Below are positions 44,890-56,526 of a stretch of DNA of 64,000 nt, one piece after another. This DNA is from Epichloe hybrida (Eukaryota; Ascomycota; Sordariomycetes; Hypocreales; Clavicipitaceae): contig JAFEKR010000003.1 of the NCBI GenBank assembly GCA_019022495.1, positions 2,418,001-2,482,000 on the forward strand. The letters run 5' to 3'. The position numbers were made by a program, and so were the translations under genes. The notes under the pieces are model-generated. The model saw nothing but the letters and a program-made list of their open reading frames with translations. It was not told the origin of the DNA and did no database searches. Positions within the stretch are counted from its first letter, which is position 1. Every line of letters starts with the position of its first letter.

Positions 44890-46177
44890 TCATAGCTCAT
44901 CTCGTTGTGGCGTCATCTGAGCAACTTCTGGCTCCTCCCACATCCGCTTCTTCGGATTCTTCGGCTGATCGTCTGGCTCCCCATCTGTGCCATCGCCCAC
45001 GTTTCCAAGCTCATCGGCCTCGTTAGCCGCGTCCACAACCTTGGCGACCTTTTCGATCATGGAGTCCAGACCTCCATCTGGCTCCGGGACTCTCGCATGT
45101 ACTACCTGGGCAGTGGGGAGGTCTTCGGCTGGCAGGCCATCGACTGAAACCCTGCCGCTGTCGACGACACCGACCTTTTCCGATTCTCCAGGCGCGGAGC
45201 GGTGCATCAGCGCGCTGCCGGCCTTTGAACCGACACCGGACAGGATCCGGAGCGGGAACCACACAAGCCACCACATGGGGCCATACAGGAGTCTCCTGAA
45301 CAGGAGCCATGCTCCAGTCACCATGAGCATGTACAACGCCGTCTGCAGGTACCAAGTATCGCTCTTTTGAGAGCGCAGCAACGTCCCCAGTAAATCCCGT
45401 GAGCTGGCAAGCATCAAGTCCAGCGAGCTGTACGATTCATTGAGCTGCTTCAGCGCAGCTGATGACTCCGTCAGCGTCTGGTGTGCATGCTCGCTGCGGT
45501 AAAGTTCTGCAGCAATGAGATCATGTGTTCTGCGCAGCGCATTCGTCACATTGCTGCTTGCCCCAACTGTATGCTGGTCTTCCACAGAGAGACTCGACTG
45601 TTGCTGGGTCAGTTGTGTATATCGCCGAGGTCGAAAAACAGGCGGAGGTGCTTCTTCGACGGGCCCGTCTCCCGGAGAGGCTGGTCCGGCTATGGGGAGC
45701 GAATACGACTTAACGAGCAGCTGTCTCTCGAATTTGCGCGCTCGCGCTAGGCTCTCCCGTGCGGATAAACGTGCTTTTCGAAACTGACTTCGACAACTGG
45801 ACGAGTGAGTTGTTAGGAACATGTGAATTATCCAGTGGCGAGTAAAAGAAAAAAAAAACTCTGATTCTGATGGGCCCGTACCTAACAAGCTCGGCGCCCA
45901 GCCGTTCAATGCCTTCCCTCAATCTCGCCTTTCCTGCTCCCTCTGGCCGTACAAAGTTGACCTCCTCCTGCAGCAGTTCCTGCTCGTCCAAGCCGTTTCT
46001 TAGGGCTTGACCAATTTCTGCACTCAGCTCGCCGCTGACACTGCTCTCTTCGCCCGTGGCTTGCGGCACAGCCCCGGGTTGGAACTCGAGTTTGGCCAAT
46101 CGGTCAATTAGCTCCCGCAGCTGCGTCGTGGTCTCCTGAAGAGCCGTCAGGCGCTCTTCCAGCCCCTTCAAAGACAT
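44890..46177 (-). CDS. SEC20: Sec20, Golgi-to-ER SNARE
   Basis: Subunit of the ER SNARE complex that receives COPI vesicles. Exons on the minus strand 46177-45882 and 45796-44890 give 400 aa; the 85-bp intron is GTACGG...CAG. Residues 1-120 are helical and acidic (tether-binding region in the family); the SNARE-like helix is at about residues 175-245 (TNALRRTHDLIAAELYRSEH, SYSSLDLMLASSRDLLGTLL). A membrane segment follows (YMLMVTGAWLLFRRLLYGP), then a lumenal tail ending RDEL. Yeast Sec20 also ends in an ER-retrieval tetrapeptide, HDEL, which supports the call. The frame is open upstream to 46339 but without an ATG. Confidence 0.88.
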
Positions 46178-47547
46178 GATGGAAGTCTGTGTAAAAAATT
46201 TGCTGCTTGGGTCGTCGACATGGGGGAGTTGCGCGGCAGGAAATGACGTTGTCAACTCTAGGAGCTTTTGACACTTGGCCGAAATGGCACAGAGCGGGTC
46301 CTGTTGACGCTCTGCTCTTCGTGTGTTGATTGGCTCCACTGTAACAGTTATGAGGCTGAGGCTTGAGGATTCAAAACCTCAAAAATCATTAAGAGCTGCT
46401 ACCGCAGGCCTTGAGTCTAATGAACTTCATCTGGTCCAGTATTTTGCCATCTCAAGTGCCCGACTGGATCCCTAAGCAGGCACAAAGTCCGTGGAGCCTT
46501 GTCGACGAACAAAGGCAAATGGTCAGCCACCGGCAAGTTGACTCATCGCCAAGCGAGGCACATGTCACAAAACGTCACATTTCTCTTGGAGCACCATGAA
46601 GTCTCCAATGCTGGTAGATTGACCGATTCCATCTATTCAACTACAATTTGGCTCGCATCTTCTGAAAGCCTGCTTCCCATCCCACCCCCCATTCGGCTCG
46701 CAAGCATCCTACCACCCACCTACGGCCACATCATGACCGAAGGCACACCAAATTAGTAGAATTCTTGTCACTGCCCCCCCCCCCCCAAGACAGGTGAAAA
46801 CATACCTCAAAAAGAAAAAAAAAATGAAGCATCGCCCTCCAAGAAGAATAATCGGAATCGAATTATAGTCTAAAAGACTACGCCACGCATCGCACTCAAG
46901 TGTTCACCACACAATCTTCGCAGTGGCTTCCCAAAGGGTTGAAAAAAATAACCCCAGAAGAAGGATGAAAACATCAATCTCAGGGCACCCTGATATTTCT
47001 GATGCCAACTGCGGACGTCGATTGACGCCGAGCCCTCACGGGCAGACCCGTCCTTTTCTTTTCTCCTTTTCTTCTAGATACCCCAAGGCAAATAAAAGTC
47101 AAGGACAAAAAAAACGACAGCGGTTGACCAAAGACTCGAAGAGTCTAGGATCTTTGAAGAGGCTTCTCCGAATTTCTCACATGCAAAGGCATCTCCTAGT
47201 TCTCCATTTCTGGAAAAAATAGGCGATTTCGAGATTTGAATCATTCCATACGAGTATGAGAGGATAGCAAATCTCTGTTCGTAAGCATGGAAGCGTGGCC
47301 TTTCTCAGAGGGCGATGCTTGGGGAAGGAAGAGAAAGAGGGAACAAGCCCAGAGATTTTTTGTTTGGAGGCGACACCTCCAGGCGGCACCCCATCAGAAC
47401 ACGTGACGTCAAAATTGGAGCGCCTCCAAACGCCCCACCGATGCTGCTGGCTGATACCTTACCATGGCCTCAATTGCGACTGGACCGCGTCTTTTTCTCC
47501 TCAATCTTCGACACGGGCTACCGCGCGCCCAGCTCCCTTCTGACAAG
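46178..47547. other. Divergent spacer between SEC20 and the mL53 gene
   Basis: Contains a C-run (about 46,773-46,787), several A-runs and no convincing gene. The mL53 frame is open back to an ATG at 47464, which could give a 28-residue longer N terminus. Confidence 0.55.
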
Positions 47548-47902
47548 ATGATTACCAAGTTCATGACCGAGGTTACGGCCAAGTTCAACCCCTTTTCCGC
47601 TTGCGCCAAACCTGCTCGACTCTTCCTTACATATCTGCCCCCCAATGCTCGCGCCAATGGCACCTCGATACACACGACCCTACTGCCTCGAGACTCAACT
47701 GAAGCGAGCTCACTAAAAGTCAAATTCAGTATGGAACGGAACCACCTTGTTCTATTCGCGGTCCCGACCTGGTGGCTAACATCTAGCAGAAGACGGTAAA
47801 GAGCTAAAGTTTGACTGCGGAAAGTTCACCATCAAGGGCCTCGTCGAGGAAGTTGACCGGCATTCTCGCCAGCTGCAAAAGGCGGCCGATCTTGCAGATT
47901 AG
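47548..47902 (+). CDS. MRPL44: Mitochondrial large-subunit ribosomal protein mL53
   Basis: Fungal mL53 (yeast Mrpl44), a small protein of the mitochondrial large ribosomal subunit. Exons 47548-47728 and 47790-47902 give 97 aa; the 61-bp intron is GTATGG...CAG with a GCTAACA branch point. The start MITKFMTEVTAKFNPF and the middle ARLFLTYLPP match the family pattern, and the end has DRHSRQLQ. Length agrees with yeast (98 aa). An in-frame ATG at 47464 would add MASIATGPRLFLLNLRHG, which could act as a presequence; the shorter start is preferred by family length. Confidence 0.85.
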
Positions 47903-48144
47903 ACGTGTCACGACAACTAGATTTTGCATTTGCGGCGTTTCATCTTTTTTATTCGAGAAGAATACCAAGGGACATGGGGGGGGGGGGGGTTGGGTCAAGT
48001 CCATTTGTGCAATATGTTTTAAGCAAGGAGGAACTTTTTCTATATTTCGCAGGGCCGCATGACCGCCGAACTACCTATTGTTTTCTCAGAGTTCATATCA
48101 CTCATATAAGTTAGTCTTCTCCATCCATCTGATGCAACATGTGC

Positions 48145-49444
48145 CTAAGTAGAGGCACCGCTGATGAAGAACCACTTGTCAATCGAGCTGTCAATCTTCT
48201 CAGCAGGGAGCTCCTGGTGGGGAGGAAAAGGAGGCAACTGGTCGGGGCTAAGGCGGTTGACGGATTGAGGAACGTTGGTGTTGGCACTGGTAGACAAGGT
48301 TAGATGGGAGGTAAACGAAGGGATCACGAGGCCGGTTAAATACTTACATGGAAATACCGTTGGCCGGGGTCTTGCCGGTGATGAGACGCTCCCAAGCCTC
48401 GGAGCACTCACGGACAACATCCATGGCGTACCTGAACAGTGTCGTTAGTCAAAAGAAGGACGAATTGATTCCAATGTGAAAACCACGTACTCCCGATTCT
48501 TGCACTCGCCAGTGAAAGCGAACTGGTTCTCGGGCTTGCCGTCGGGGATCTTGTAGATACGGAACCACTCATTGGTGGCTCGGAGAAGACCAGGCAGGTG
48601 GCGCTCGACGTCCTCAATGTCGTTGAGTTTAGGAGCAAGAGGGTCATTTACGTCAATAACGATGACCTTCCAGTCAGTCTCTTCCTCATCAAGGAGAGCC
48701 ATGACGCCGAGAACCTTGACCTGCTTGACCTGCCCAGTGTAACCGACAAGCTCGCCGATCTCGCAAACGTCGAGAGGGTCGTTGTCGCCCTTGGCCTTGG
48801 TCTCAGGGTGGACGACGTTGGGATCCTCCCAGGTCTGGAACAATCAATTAGGAAAATATCGCCAAGTACCACATGCTTCATATTGACGTACCTGGGGGAA
48901 GGCACCATAGTTCCACAGGTAACCCTTGTGGGGAAAGCAGTTGCGAACGTATCGAAGCTTGCCCTTCTTGATGTCCTGCTTGATAGGGTTGAGGAGCTCC
49001 TCCTTGGAGATCTGTTTGTTACGTGAACTTGTCAGCAAACACCATCCCGCGACGTGGGCCAGGGGTAAAAAATGATGGACGAGATGAAGGGGCCGTAAAG
49101 AAGGAGAAGAAGAAAAAATAGGTGGCCAAACAAGGCTATGAGCTAGCGGGTGCAAGTAGGAGCCAACACAAACAAAGAAGAGAAAAGAGAAATGACCGAA
49201 TGGAAGAAAGCCATCGTTCAAGTCCATGCACTGTGAGGTGCGAAACCCGATTCGTACGTACCTCAAGCTTAGCATTAGTCCATCGAGGAATCTCAACAAC
49301 CATGTTCAGGACGGTCTGCTCCTGGTTGGCATAGAGGGGAATATCGTGGAAGGGGGAGACGGGAATGCCATCCTTTTCGATGTAGACACGGTGCTCCAGG
49401 GTGTTTGGAGCGGCAACCTTGCGAAGGTTGAAGTGGGAGGCCAT
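48145..49444 (-). CDS. IPP1: Inorganic pyrophosphatase
   Basis: Soluble family I pyrophosphatase hydrolysing PPi to phosphate. Exons on the minus strand 49444-49262, 49011-48892, 48834-48491, 48431-48348 and 48286-48145 give 290 aa (yeast Ipp1 is 287); introns are 250, 57, 59 and 61 bp. Seen: [31 protein letters not shown], the metal-binding [11 protein letters not shown] and the substrate-proximal [13 protein letters not shown]. The reading frame remains open for 223 codons upstream, and an in-frame ATG at 49618 would add 58 Arg/Ser-rich residues. It converges on the mL53 gene. Confidence 0.95.
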
Positions 49445-50681
49445 GCTGGGCAATTTGGGGCAATCCAGAGGTCTTGATGAAGGAGAAGATGTGGAAGAGA
49501 AGGGCTGAACAGGGGACCCCGACAGATGACGAGCAATTTGCGAAGTCCGCTGTGACGAGATTTTGGATGAGGTGACGGGGTGGGAGAAGGATGGAGGGGG
49601 TGGGGCACGTAGACCCATGTGGATCCCAGCAGAGGCCGTGGCAGTGGCCTTGACTGACGGAGCAGATGGAGTGGGCGAAGCTGCAGCTGGCGCCGTGGCA
49701 TTACTGCACGCGCTGGTGAGCCGCCCGTTGACCAGCGTTGCTCGTCGCGCTGAAGCGTGAACGTGCTGCGCATGCGCATGCGCCGGCGCCCGAGACGTGG
49801 TCGGTGAAGCTCTCGACCTTGAACTCGCTGGCCGTCTGCTTGGTGCTGTGTGAAGGGCGATGGCGCTGTGATTGGCCCGGCCAGAGGATCGCGACAAACT
49901 CTGCAGACGCCGCGGGCCTTGGAAACGGAACCCTCGTTGACGGAGCATCAACAGGACAGGACCTACTAGTCCGCCGTCCGGCGAGAAGGGGGGCAAGGCG
50001 AAGCAGGAGGGCCGTGAAGGATGTGGCAGGCAATCTTCATTCGCCTGATGCCTCCGTCTGTTGGGGTCCGTCACTGCGTGATCGGAAGGAGTGCACGGGA
50101 ATGAGCAGACCAATTCGAGGGTATTCTCAACGAAAATGCCGGCCCGGCCACACGGAAAAAATAGGGGCCAATCTGGTTGCCAATCTGGTTGCCACAGGCC
50201 AAAGCGCCAGGATCTTGATGAGGTGGGAAGCCAGTCTCAGCGACTGCCGCGTACCCAACCCACTTTGTTGGCTTTGTTAATAACCTGGCCGTGGGCACAT
50301 GCATGCAAGGCGCGATCGGCACTCAAATTGCATGTAGTTGACATTTAGGTCTCAGACTTGTGTGTGAACATGAGCATCTGCTCTATGTATACATATACGG
50401 GCCTTCTTAGCTCAGAGGAAGACACGTACAAAGATTCATCACGACCTTTGAGGAAGACATAAAATTTCTTCAGGTTGATAGTTACTTGTTTGAGGTGTTG
50501 GGAATGGAACTCGAATTCTGAATCAGCTATTGCAAACTTGATATCATTACGTAACATCAACCTCCGCGACCCCATGGGATAATATCGGTCCAAGGATTAA
50601 GCGAAGCCAAAGTTAACGTGGACCTCGACATAACAAACATTGACATCTTTGACCGCCACAAGTACCCAAGGCTCCGACTTC
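49445..50681. other. Upstream region of the pyrophosphatase gene and Pil1-family 3' flank
   Basis: The minus strand is open in the pyrophosphatase frame to 50113. A GCGCAT palindromic tract lies at about 49,768-49,785 and a direct repeat AATCTGGTTGCC lies twice at about 50,170-50,193. No separate gene is seen. Confidence 0.55.
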
Positions 50682-51728
50682 TTAAGCGGCCACCGTAGCT
50701 TCCGTCTCACTGTGTTTGGTGTCAGGCTCGACTTCTGAAGCGACCTGTTTCTCCTTGGCTGGAGCGGCCTGTTCGGCTGGCGCGTCGTACTCGTCGTTTT
50801 CGGGACGCCAGTCACGAAGATCATCCTCACAATCATTGAGGATTTGACGAGCGTGGCTTCCTTCAGTATATTGAGGGCGGGTGTCGCCAGGTACGACCGG
50901 GGTGTCGTCGAGCAGGGACAAGAGACGTCGGCCATGTTTGGCAAGAATGATTTGCTTCTCGGCGCGCTCAATGGTAGCAAGGAACTCCGCATCGTAGGCT
51001 TCCTTGAGCTTTTGTCGGGTCTTTGCATCTAGTTAGCCTTCTACACCGAAGCAAGTGGAACAATGGCAGCGGGAGAAGATGCCTGCGACGTGCAACAAAC
51101 TTACGATGTTGGTCAATTGAGCCTCAGCGACTAGGTTCTCAGCTTCCGCGCGAACGAGCTCCTGCTCCAAGACAACCAAGCGAGTACTCTCAGGTTCCTT
51201 CATCTTGAGCTTGGCAATCTCGTCGGCGATCTTGGCCTTGCCATCACGGCTAGGCTGAACGCTCTTCTCCGTGTTACGAATAGACTTTAGACGTCCGCGA
51301 GAGTCGTCCAGAGCATGGGCGTATGTGTCTTCTTGCTCTCCAATCTCGCTCAAGATAACACCGACCTTGTCGGAAATGTCGCTGATGGCATCATCGGCAG
51401 TCTGCTCTCCCCACTCCGAGAGCTGGGTCGCAATCTGGATGCGCTCGCGACCAGCGGCTTCGTGGGCATTGATGAGGTTGTTTTCCGACTTGATGAGCTT
51501 GAACAGCTTGCGAGCAAGCTCTGGTTGGGCCTGACCACGCAGCGAATTGAAAGAAAAGCTGGGCAGCTGACCACCGGAGCTGTTTTTGTTGGACTTGCCG
51601 CCAGAACGGATAGAAAGCGCGCGATTCCTGTGTGTGGAAACGCTATTAGTTACTGACTCTGCCAGGCTGTAGCGCAAGTGAGATGGAACGGGCTGAAGAA
51701 ACGAGCCATCAAAGCTTGATCTGGACAT
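50682..51728 (-). CDS. PIL1: Eisosome core protein, Pil1/Lsp1 family (BAR domain)
   Basis: Membrane-curving BAR protein that builds eisosomes under the plasma membrane. Exons on the minus strand 51728-51105 and 51020-50682 give 320 aa; the 84-bp intron has a GCTAAC branch point and ends CAAAG. The BAR region shows LARKLFKLIKSENNLI, ATQLSEWGEQT, SDKVGVILSEIGEQED, EKSVQPSRDGK, VLEQELVRAEAENLVAEAQL, TRQKLKEAYDAEF and LLDDTPVVPGDTRP, followed by an acidic Ala/Glu tail. Pil1 versus Lsp1 cannot be decided by eye. The first ~40 residues are unusual, and a further intron there is possible because relatives start with MSRS followed almost at once by a Ser/Arg segment. Confidence 0.9.
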
Positions 51729-53051
51729 GGTGAAAGACTCTTCTGTCTGCCAAGACGAAGCTCAAAGTAATAGGCCCAGATTCAAAGTGTCCTCGGAGCT
51801 GTGCTGAGGAGCAACGGTGCTTCAACATTGTCGCAACAATGAGCCCAACTTACATAGTGGCGACTTCCAAGTATCTTCAATGAAGCGGTCGAAGCTTCTG
51901 CAATGCGCCTGCCTCAAATGTTAACAAATGGTGAGGATATCACTGGCTTGCACGTACAAGAGGGGTGGGGGCGATCACGCAGGTTGCTGAACGTACTCGA
52001 TCTACGGACGTAGGTCAACATGCGATCTTGGTCTCAACAACGGATAAACAGGGATCAATCACACTTGTAGATAGAAACCCTGGGTATATTAATGGGTATG
52101 GAAACACAAAGGAGGGGGGAATGGGGGGGGAGATCAGGCAAGGCCAAGCTCAGAGCAGGGCGCAAGCAGGTTTTAAACAGGCTCGGCACGATGGGAACTT
52201 GGGAATCGTACGTAGTAGTACGGTTCTGAAAGCCAGGCAAACATCCAGCTGGGCAGGCCAGCTCAGGGCTCTTCTAGCTTGTCTTGCAAGATAGAGACAT
52301 TTTAATGGAGCAAAGTCCAGAAAAGAACGAATTACGGACATCTACGCAGTCGAATCAAGGGCAGTTTTTGGCGGAAAGCTTCAGCATCCGACAGCTGCGG
52401 GCGGGCAGAGACAATGACGCTGACGGATGGCGGAATGCTTCATGATGTCATCAATGGGTTGCTGGGAGCTGTCGCCGCCCCCGCCTCGCCCCCGCCTCGC
52501 CCCCGCCTCGCCCCCGCTCAAGAAAATGGGTTCGCGCAATATGGAGCATCATGAGGGAAATTGACGGTTGAAATTTTGAGAGCCATAATTGGGGACGCCG
52601 CTTTTACCGTAGGACCGCTCACTTCGACAAAGGGGGAGTTCCTCCCGACCTCCCGACCCCATGCTATTATGACGCCATGAACATGCGCCAACGGATCCGT
52701 AGTCGCTCACGTTCCAAAGTTGATGAGACGACCCGATGCCTCGATTTGCCGGGTTTTGAACTAACAAGTCTGATCACAGGAAAGCCACGACGACGGCATA
52801 GTTTTTTCTTTGTTCCAATATTAAACTTGCATGCATTCTTGTCTAAGCAAAGAGCAGGATGTGTCGTCGTCAAGGCTGTGTGTGTGCAAGCAGTCAGTCC
52901 GCTGACCAGCCGGCCCATCCGAGCAACACAAAAAAAAGAAATAAAAAAAGAAATAAAAGTCCACCCATCAACAGAGTACCAAAAACTTTGACCAACGTGC
53001 AGCGCAGCCCTAATTACGTGAGATCCTTCCTCCTGGAGCGCCTGGGCAGAA
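51729..53051. other. Intergenic spacer with GC-rich minisatellite
   Basis: Upstream region of the Pil1-family gene. Short plus-strand frames (51965-52294, 52677-52991) look random. No other gene is seen. Confidence 0.55.
52477..52518. repeat. 11-bp minisatellite CCGCCTCGCCC
   Basis: About 3.5 tandem copies of an 11-bp GC-rich unit in the spacer upstream of the eisosome gene. Confidence 0.9.
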
Positions 53052-53312
53052 TCAGTATCTTCTTCGCGGGGCAGTCTCGTGGACCACGGGTGGTGCCCTG
53101 TCGTAGACGATGGTACCTCCGGATACTGGGCGACAATACGATGCGCTCACCCGCGGACTCTCCCGGTACGTCTGTCTCGTGATGCTCGTGTGGCTCGATC
53201 TCGGGGAACGGTGGTGGTGGTGATGATGATGGTGAGACCCCTGATGACGTCTGGGAGGAATGATTTCCTCCTTGTAGTAGTAACTTGTGTTTGGCTCTCC
53301 CCAGAAACACAT
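53052..53312 (-). CDS. Small His-rich protein, function unknown
   Basis: An uninterrupted 86-codon frame from an ATG at 53312: it begins MCFWGEPNTSYYYKEE, has IIPPRRHQGS, an eight-histidine run, then a Ser/Arg/Tyr/Pro-rich tail ending PRRRY. The overall layout (acidic Tyr motif, PPRRH, His tract, Arg/Tyr-rich end) resembles small uncharacterised proteins I recall from related fungi, but no function is known and no domain is recognised. The His tract could bind metal (inference). The frame extends to 53432 upstream. The alternative is a chance frame. Confidence 0.5.
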   Translation of the reverse strand: MCFWGEPNTSYYYKEEIIPPRRHQGSHHHHHHHHRSPRSSHTSITRQTYRESPRVSASYCRPVSGGTIVYDRAPPVVHETAPRRRY

Positions 53313-53794
53313 CTTGATGGTTTGAATACGGGTGGTGAAATGTTTGGGACAGAGGGAGGCGAGCCAATGAAACAGAATAATGTCAGAACCTTGGAGTCGT
53401 TGAACGATTGGGGAAAACCTGGAGGGAACCATGCCGACTTATATTCACAGGCTGACTGACCAGAGCTGAAGCCCATGTTAATCCGTAAGCCGCTTAATAA
53501 TAACCTTATCACTTGCCGTCCCCCAGCCCTGGGCGCGGACACGAGAGGAGCGCCGTCATGCCATACATATATGTGCTCCACCCGTACTGCGTTTTTTTGA
53601 GGACCAAACAAGTCAATGCGGGACTGAGAATCACGACCTCGGTACCTCCGTCTGTCATGCAAGCTTCGTATTTTCAAACGCCCAGATATGGTACATCTAC
53701 AGTTGATTCCCATGATTGCCTCCCTCATTTCACAATCAAGGATTTTCTTTTTTTCTGCGTAACTAAATGCCTTTCCCACCCATGGCATGGATCC
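53313..53794. other. Spacer upstream of the His-rich frame
   Basis: Contains one TTAATCCGTAA motif near 53,480. A 213-codon minus frame (53147-53788) overlaps but has no recognisable features. Nothing further seen. Confidence 0.5.
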
Positions 53795-55383
53795 TTAACC
53801 CACACTTTTTGAGTTCTTCGCAAATCCAACTTCCACCTTGCCCACTGCCCAGGCAGCAGCATACACCACCATCATGCTCCCAAACACGATAAAGGGCTTT
53901 CGCAACGTATCGAGCAATGAGGTCTCGTATGTGATGATGACGTCTCGGTCTCTGAATTCGTCCACCAAGTTTCGGGCCTTGATGGTAACGGAGGTGCGGC
54001 CGATAGTATCGAGATACGTCTTATACACACTTATTGAGGTCTCAACGATGGAAGACTCTGGAACTCCGGTGTAGTACTTCACATTGCTGCTCATATCGTC
54101 AGTAAAAGTTAACCCTTGGACAGCTATAGCGGGCAGCATGACGTACCGAGCACCTTCAGGGAGGAGAACGCGAAAGTTAATCTGTCCGTACTCAGTTCCT
54201 TCTGCCTGTTTGGGACCTTCAAGAAAAGGGACCTTAAGAACATAACCTCCAGTTGTCGTTTTGCGCAGGACGTTGGCAGCGTCCGTGTTCCATCCGATGG
54301 TGAAAGGATAGCTCCAGCCGCCGAAGATGGGATAACGGGGCTTGAGCTCCAGCAAAGCCTCCCGCTTGTTGCTCCTGAACCTGGACGTGGACACATTTCC
54401 AATGACGTCGGTGAAATAAGGGTCGACGCTGCCAACCTGGAGAGGTACGCGTATATCCTTCAGAGCCATCGTGGCCGGGCTGAAGAAGGCTGACTGAGCG
54501 AACTTGGCGCGGTTAAAAGGGACTGACAAGTTTGCACCAAGGTTGTGCAGGGTGTATCGCTCCTCAAAAGCAACGTTGCCGCCCCAGTGGCTGACCTCAA
54601 TATCGCGATCCAGTGTGGATACGTGGGTGACAGGCTTCGTGAACTCGAATCGAACCTGGGCGGGTGATACAGCCCCAGCAGGTTTCTCGCCAAAGGGACC
54701 ATAAGCAAGCTCAGCTCCCAGCTTCTGTGGCATCTCCTCTTTGCCCTCGGTGATCTTGGTATAGTCAGGAATCGAAGAAGATGCGGCCTTGACCCTGGTC
54801 TTTTGCTTCAGGGTGATGTATGCTGACGGAGCATAGATAGAAAAGTCGTGAACCAAGAATTGTTTCTCATCCTGCTTGATTGCAGGAGGCAGAGGGCGAT
54901 AGGCTTTCAAGTAGTAAAAGGAGATGCCGAGTGTCTGTTGGCCGCCAGCCTTGAGGGGGGTTGGGAGGGAAATTCGGAAGTATTGAGTATCGCTGAGCCA
55001 CATGAGTTAGCACTTGATAGACAATGATCCCTTTTGAAAAGCTAAACAAACCTGTTTGGGTCGTACTCGGCTGGTTCTGAGATGAAGTTGCCGACACTGG
55101 CATCTTTGCGATCTTTGACTTCGAAACCGCCAACACGAGCTATCTGGTTCGAGGTAAAGGGTAGATAATAATGGCTTTGGGGTTCCTTGGAAATATTCTC
55201 GACAAGAACATTGATCTGCTCCTTGACATAGTTCTTCTCTAAAGAGATAATGTGGACTAAATTGACGTTCTGGAAGACCTGCGGCGGCTTGAATAGAGCT
55301 GATTGTGAGTCTTTGGATGTAGCAGCGGCGACGACGCTGGATGCAAGGGCCAAAACAGCCGATGCAATTGATACGGGCTTCAT
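53795..55383 (-). CDS. OST1: Ribophorin I / Ost1, oligosaccharyltransferase subunit
   Basis: Essential subunit of the ER oligosaccharyltransferase complex. Exons on the minus strand 55383-55052 and 54992-53795 give 509 aa; the 59-bp intron is GTTTGT...CAG with a GCTAAC branch point. A signal peptide covers about residues 1-22. The lumenal domain contains SHYYLPFTSNQIARVGGFEV, SDTQYFRISLPTPLKAGG, HWGGNVAFEERYTLHNLGA, LKPRYPIFGGWSYPFTIGWN and VLLPEGARYV, all typical of ribophorin I. A single membrane segment near the C terminus (FIVFGSMMVVYAAAWAVG) is followed by a short tail. Confidence 0.95.
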
Positions 55384-56526
55384 GTTGACCAACTAATGTG
55401 ACCGGCGCTCATTGACTTGCGCGCGCCCAGTGTTGCGGATCTGAAGTCCAAGAAAGTCGATACCGATGCACCCTGAGTCCTTTTCCTCAGGCTACGTAAA
55501 CCAAAAGCTACGACAAGTAGGGAGCTTAGGGATGGCGTGTGGTGGGAGTTTGTTGTTCCGGTCTCCGAATTGGATCTGGTACCAGGAGTTTCAGGCCGCC
55601 GGCCAGACATTCTCGCTTGCAACGAGCTGCCACCGATCACTCTACATTTTCGCTTCCATGTGGTTATTACAATAAGGAGATGCACCGCTTCTCGCCGACG
55701 TTCAAGACAATGCGAGAAGAAGCGCTGAATGGGCCGACCTTTTGTCAAGCGAAAAAAAGAGCATGGAATTGCAGTGACTTCCGCACCTGAGGTGAGGGCT
55801 CTCAATGTCTCATTTCCCATCCCCATATAATAAGCACGGTAGGTTACGTGATGCGTGAGACGGGATGCTAATTCCACTCTCAATTGCCGGCTCGAGGCGG
55901 TGTCGGCGGCAGCTGGGCTGTAATAATCGGTGAGCGAAGCTTAGTTTTGATCTTTGATGCTCAGAGAAGTAAATGATCATGATTTTACTCCGTAACTCGG
56001 CCTGAATTCTGTCACTGCCGTGCTCGTAAAGATGACATGAATACTGTCACAGGCAGTCTCGAGTTCATTTATTCGTAGCAGTTAACCTTTTAAGTCTGGC
56101 ATCAATCCACCAAGTCAGTCATTGAGAGCTTCTACTTCCTGCCTGTCTGCCTGCCAGTTGGTTGATCTTGTGTACTCTGGTGGGCCGGGTGCGGCACCAA
56201 CCACTGGAAGATCCGGGTCGCCCAGTGGCTGCCCGTCAGAGTGCCCACTGCTCGATGCCACAAGTAAACATGACTGGGAGCTCCCTCACAGCTGTCCGTC
56301 TCCACACTCTTTTCTTCTCTTTGTCCCCTCACATCTCCATACATATCCTCAGTATCTGTTACAGACATTGCTACTGGTTCTGTTCGACCTTCAATTTGCG
56401 GTGGACGTTTCATTTCCCACCCTCTGCCGGCCCTCCACACTCGATCGCAGCTTCGTACAAGTCGAATCAAGCTCGTGCTCCAGCTACCCCTCCACCCCGC
56501 CGTCGTCACGTCGTCACAACTCCAAA
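55384..56526. other. Divergent promoter of OST1 and hexokinase
   Basis: A TTACTCCGTAA motif lies at about 55,984-55,994. Long pyrimidine-rich stretches precede the hexokinase ATG (56,300-56,520). Overlapping open frames here (56122-56607 and 56162-56731, +) are not supported. Confidence 0.6.

Noticed and set aside
50400..50480. tRNA-like TTAGCTCAGAGG
   Set aside because: Resembles a D-arm box only; no matching T-arm box or acceptor pairing follows.
53147..53788. 213-codon minus-strand frame
   Set aside because: Overlaps the His-rich frame in another phase and shows no family features.
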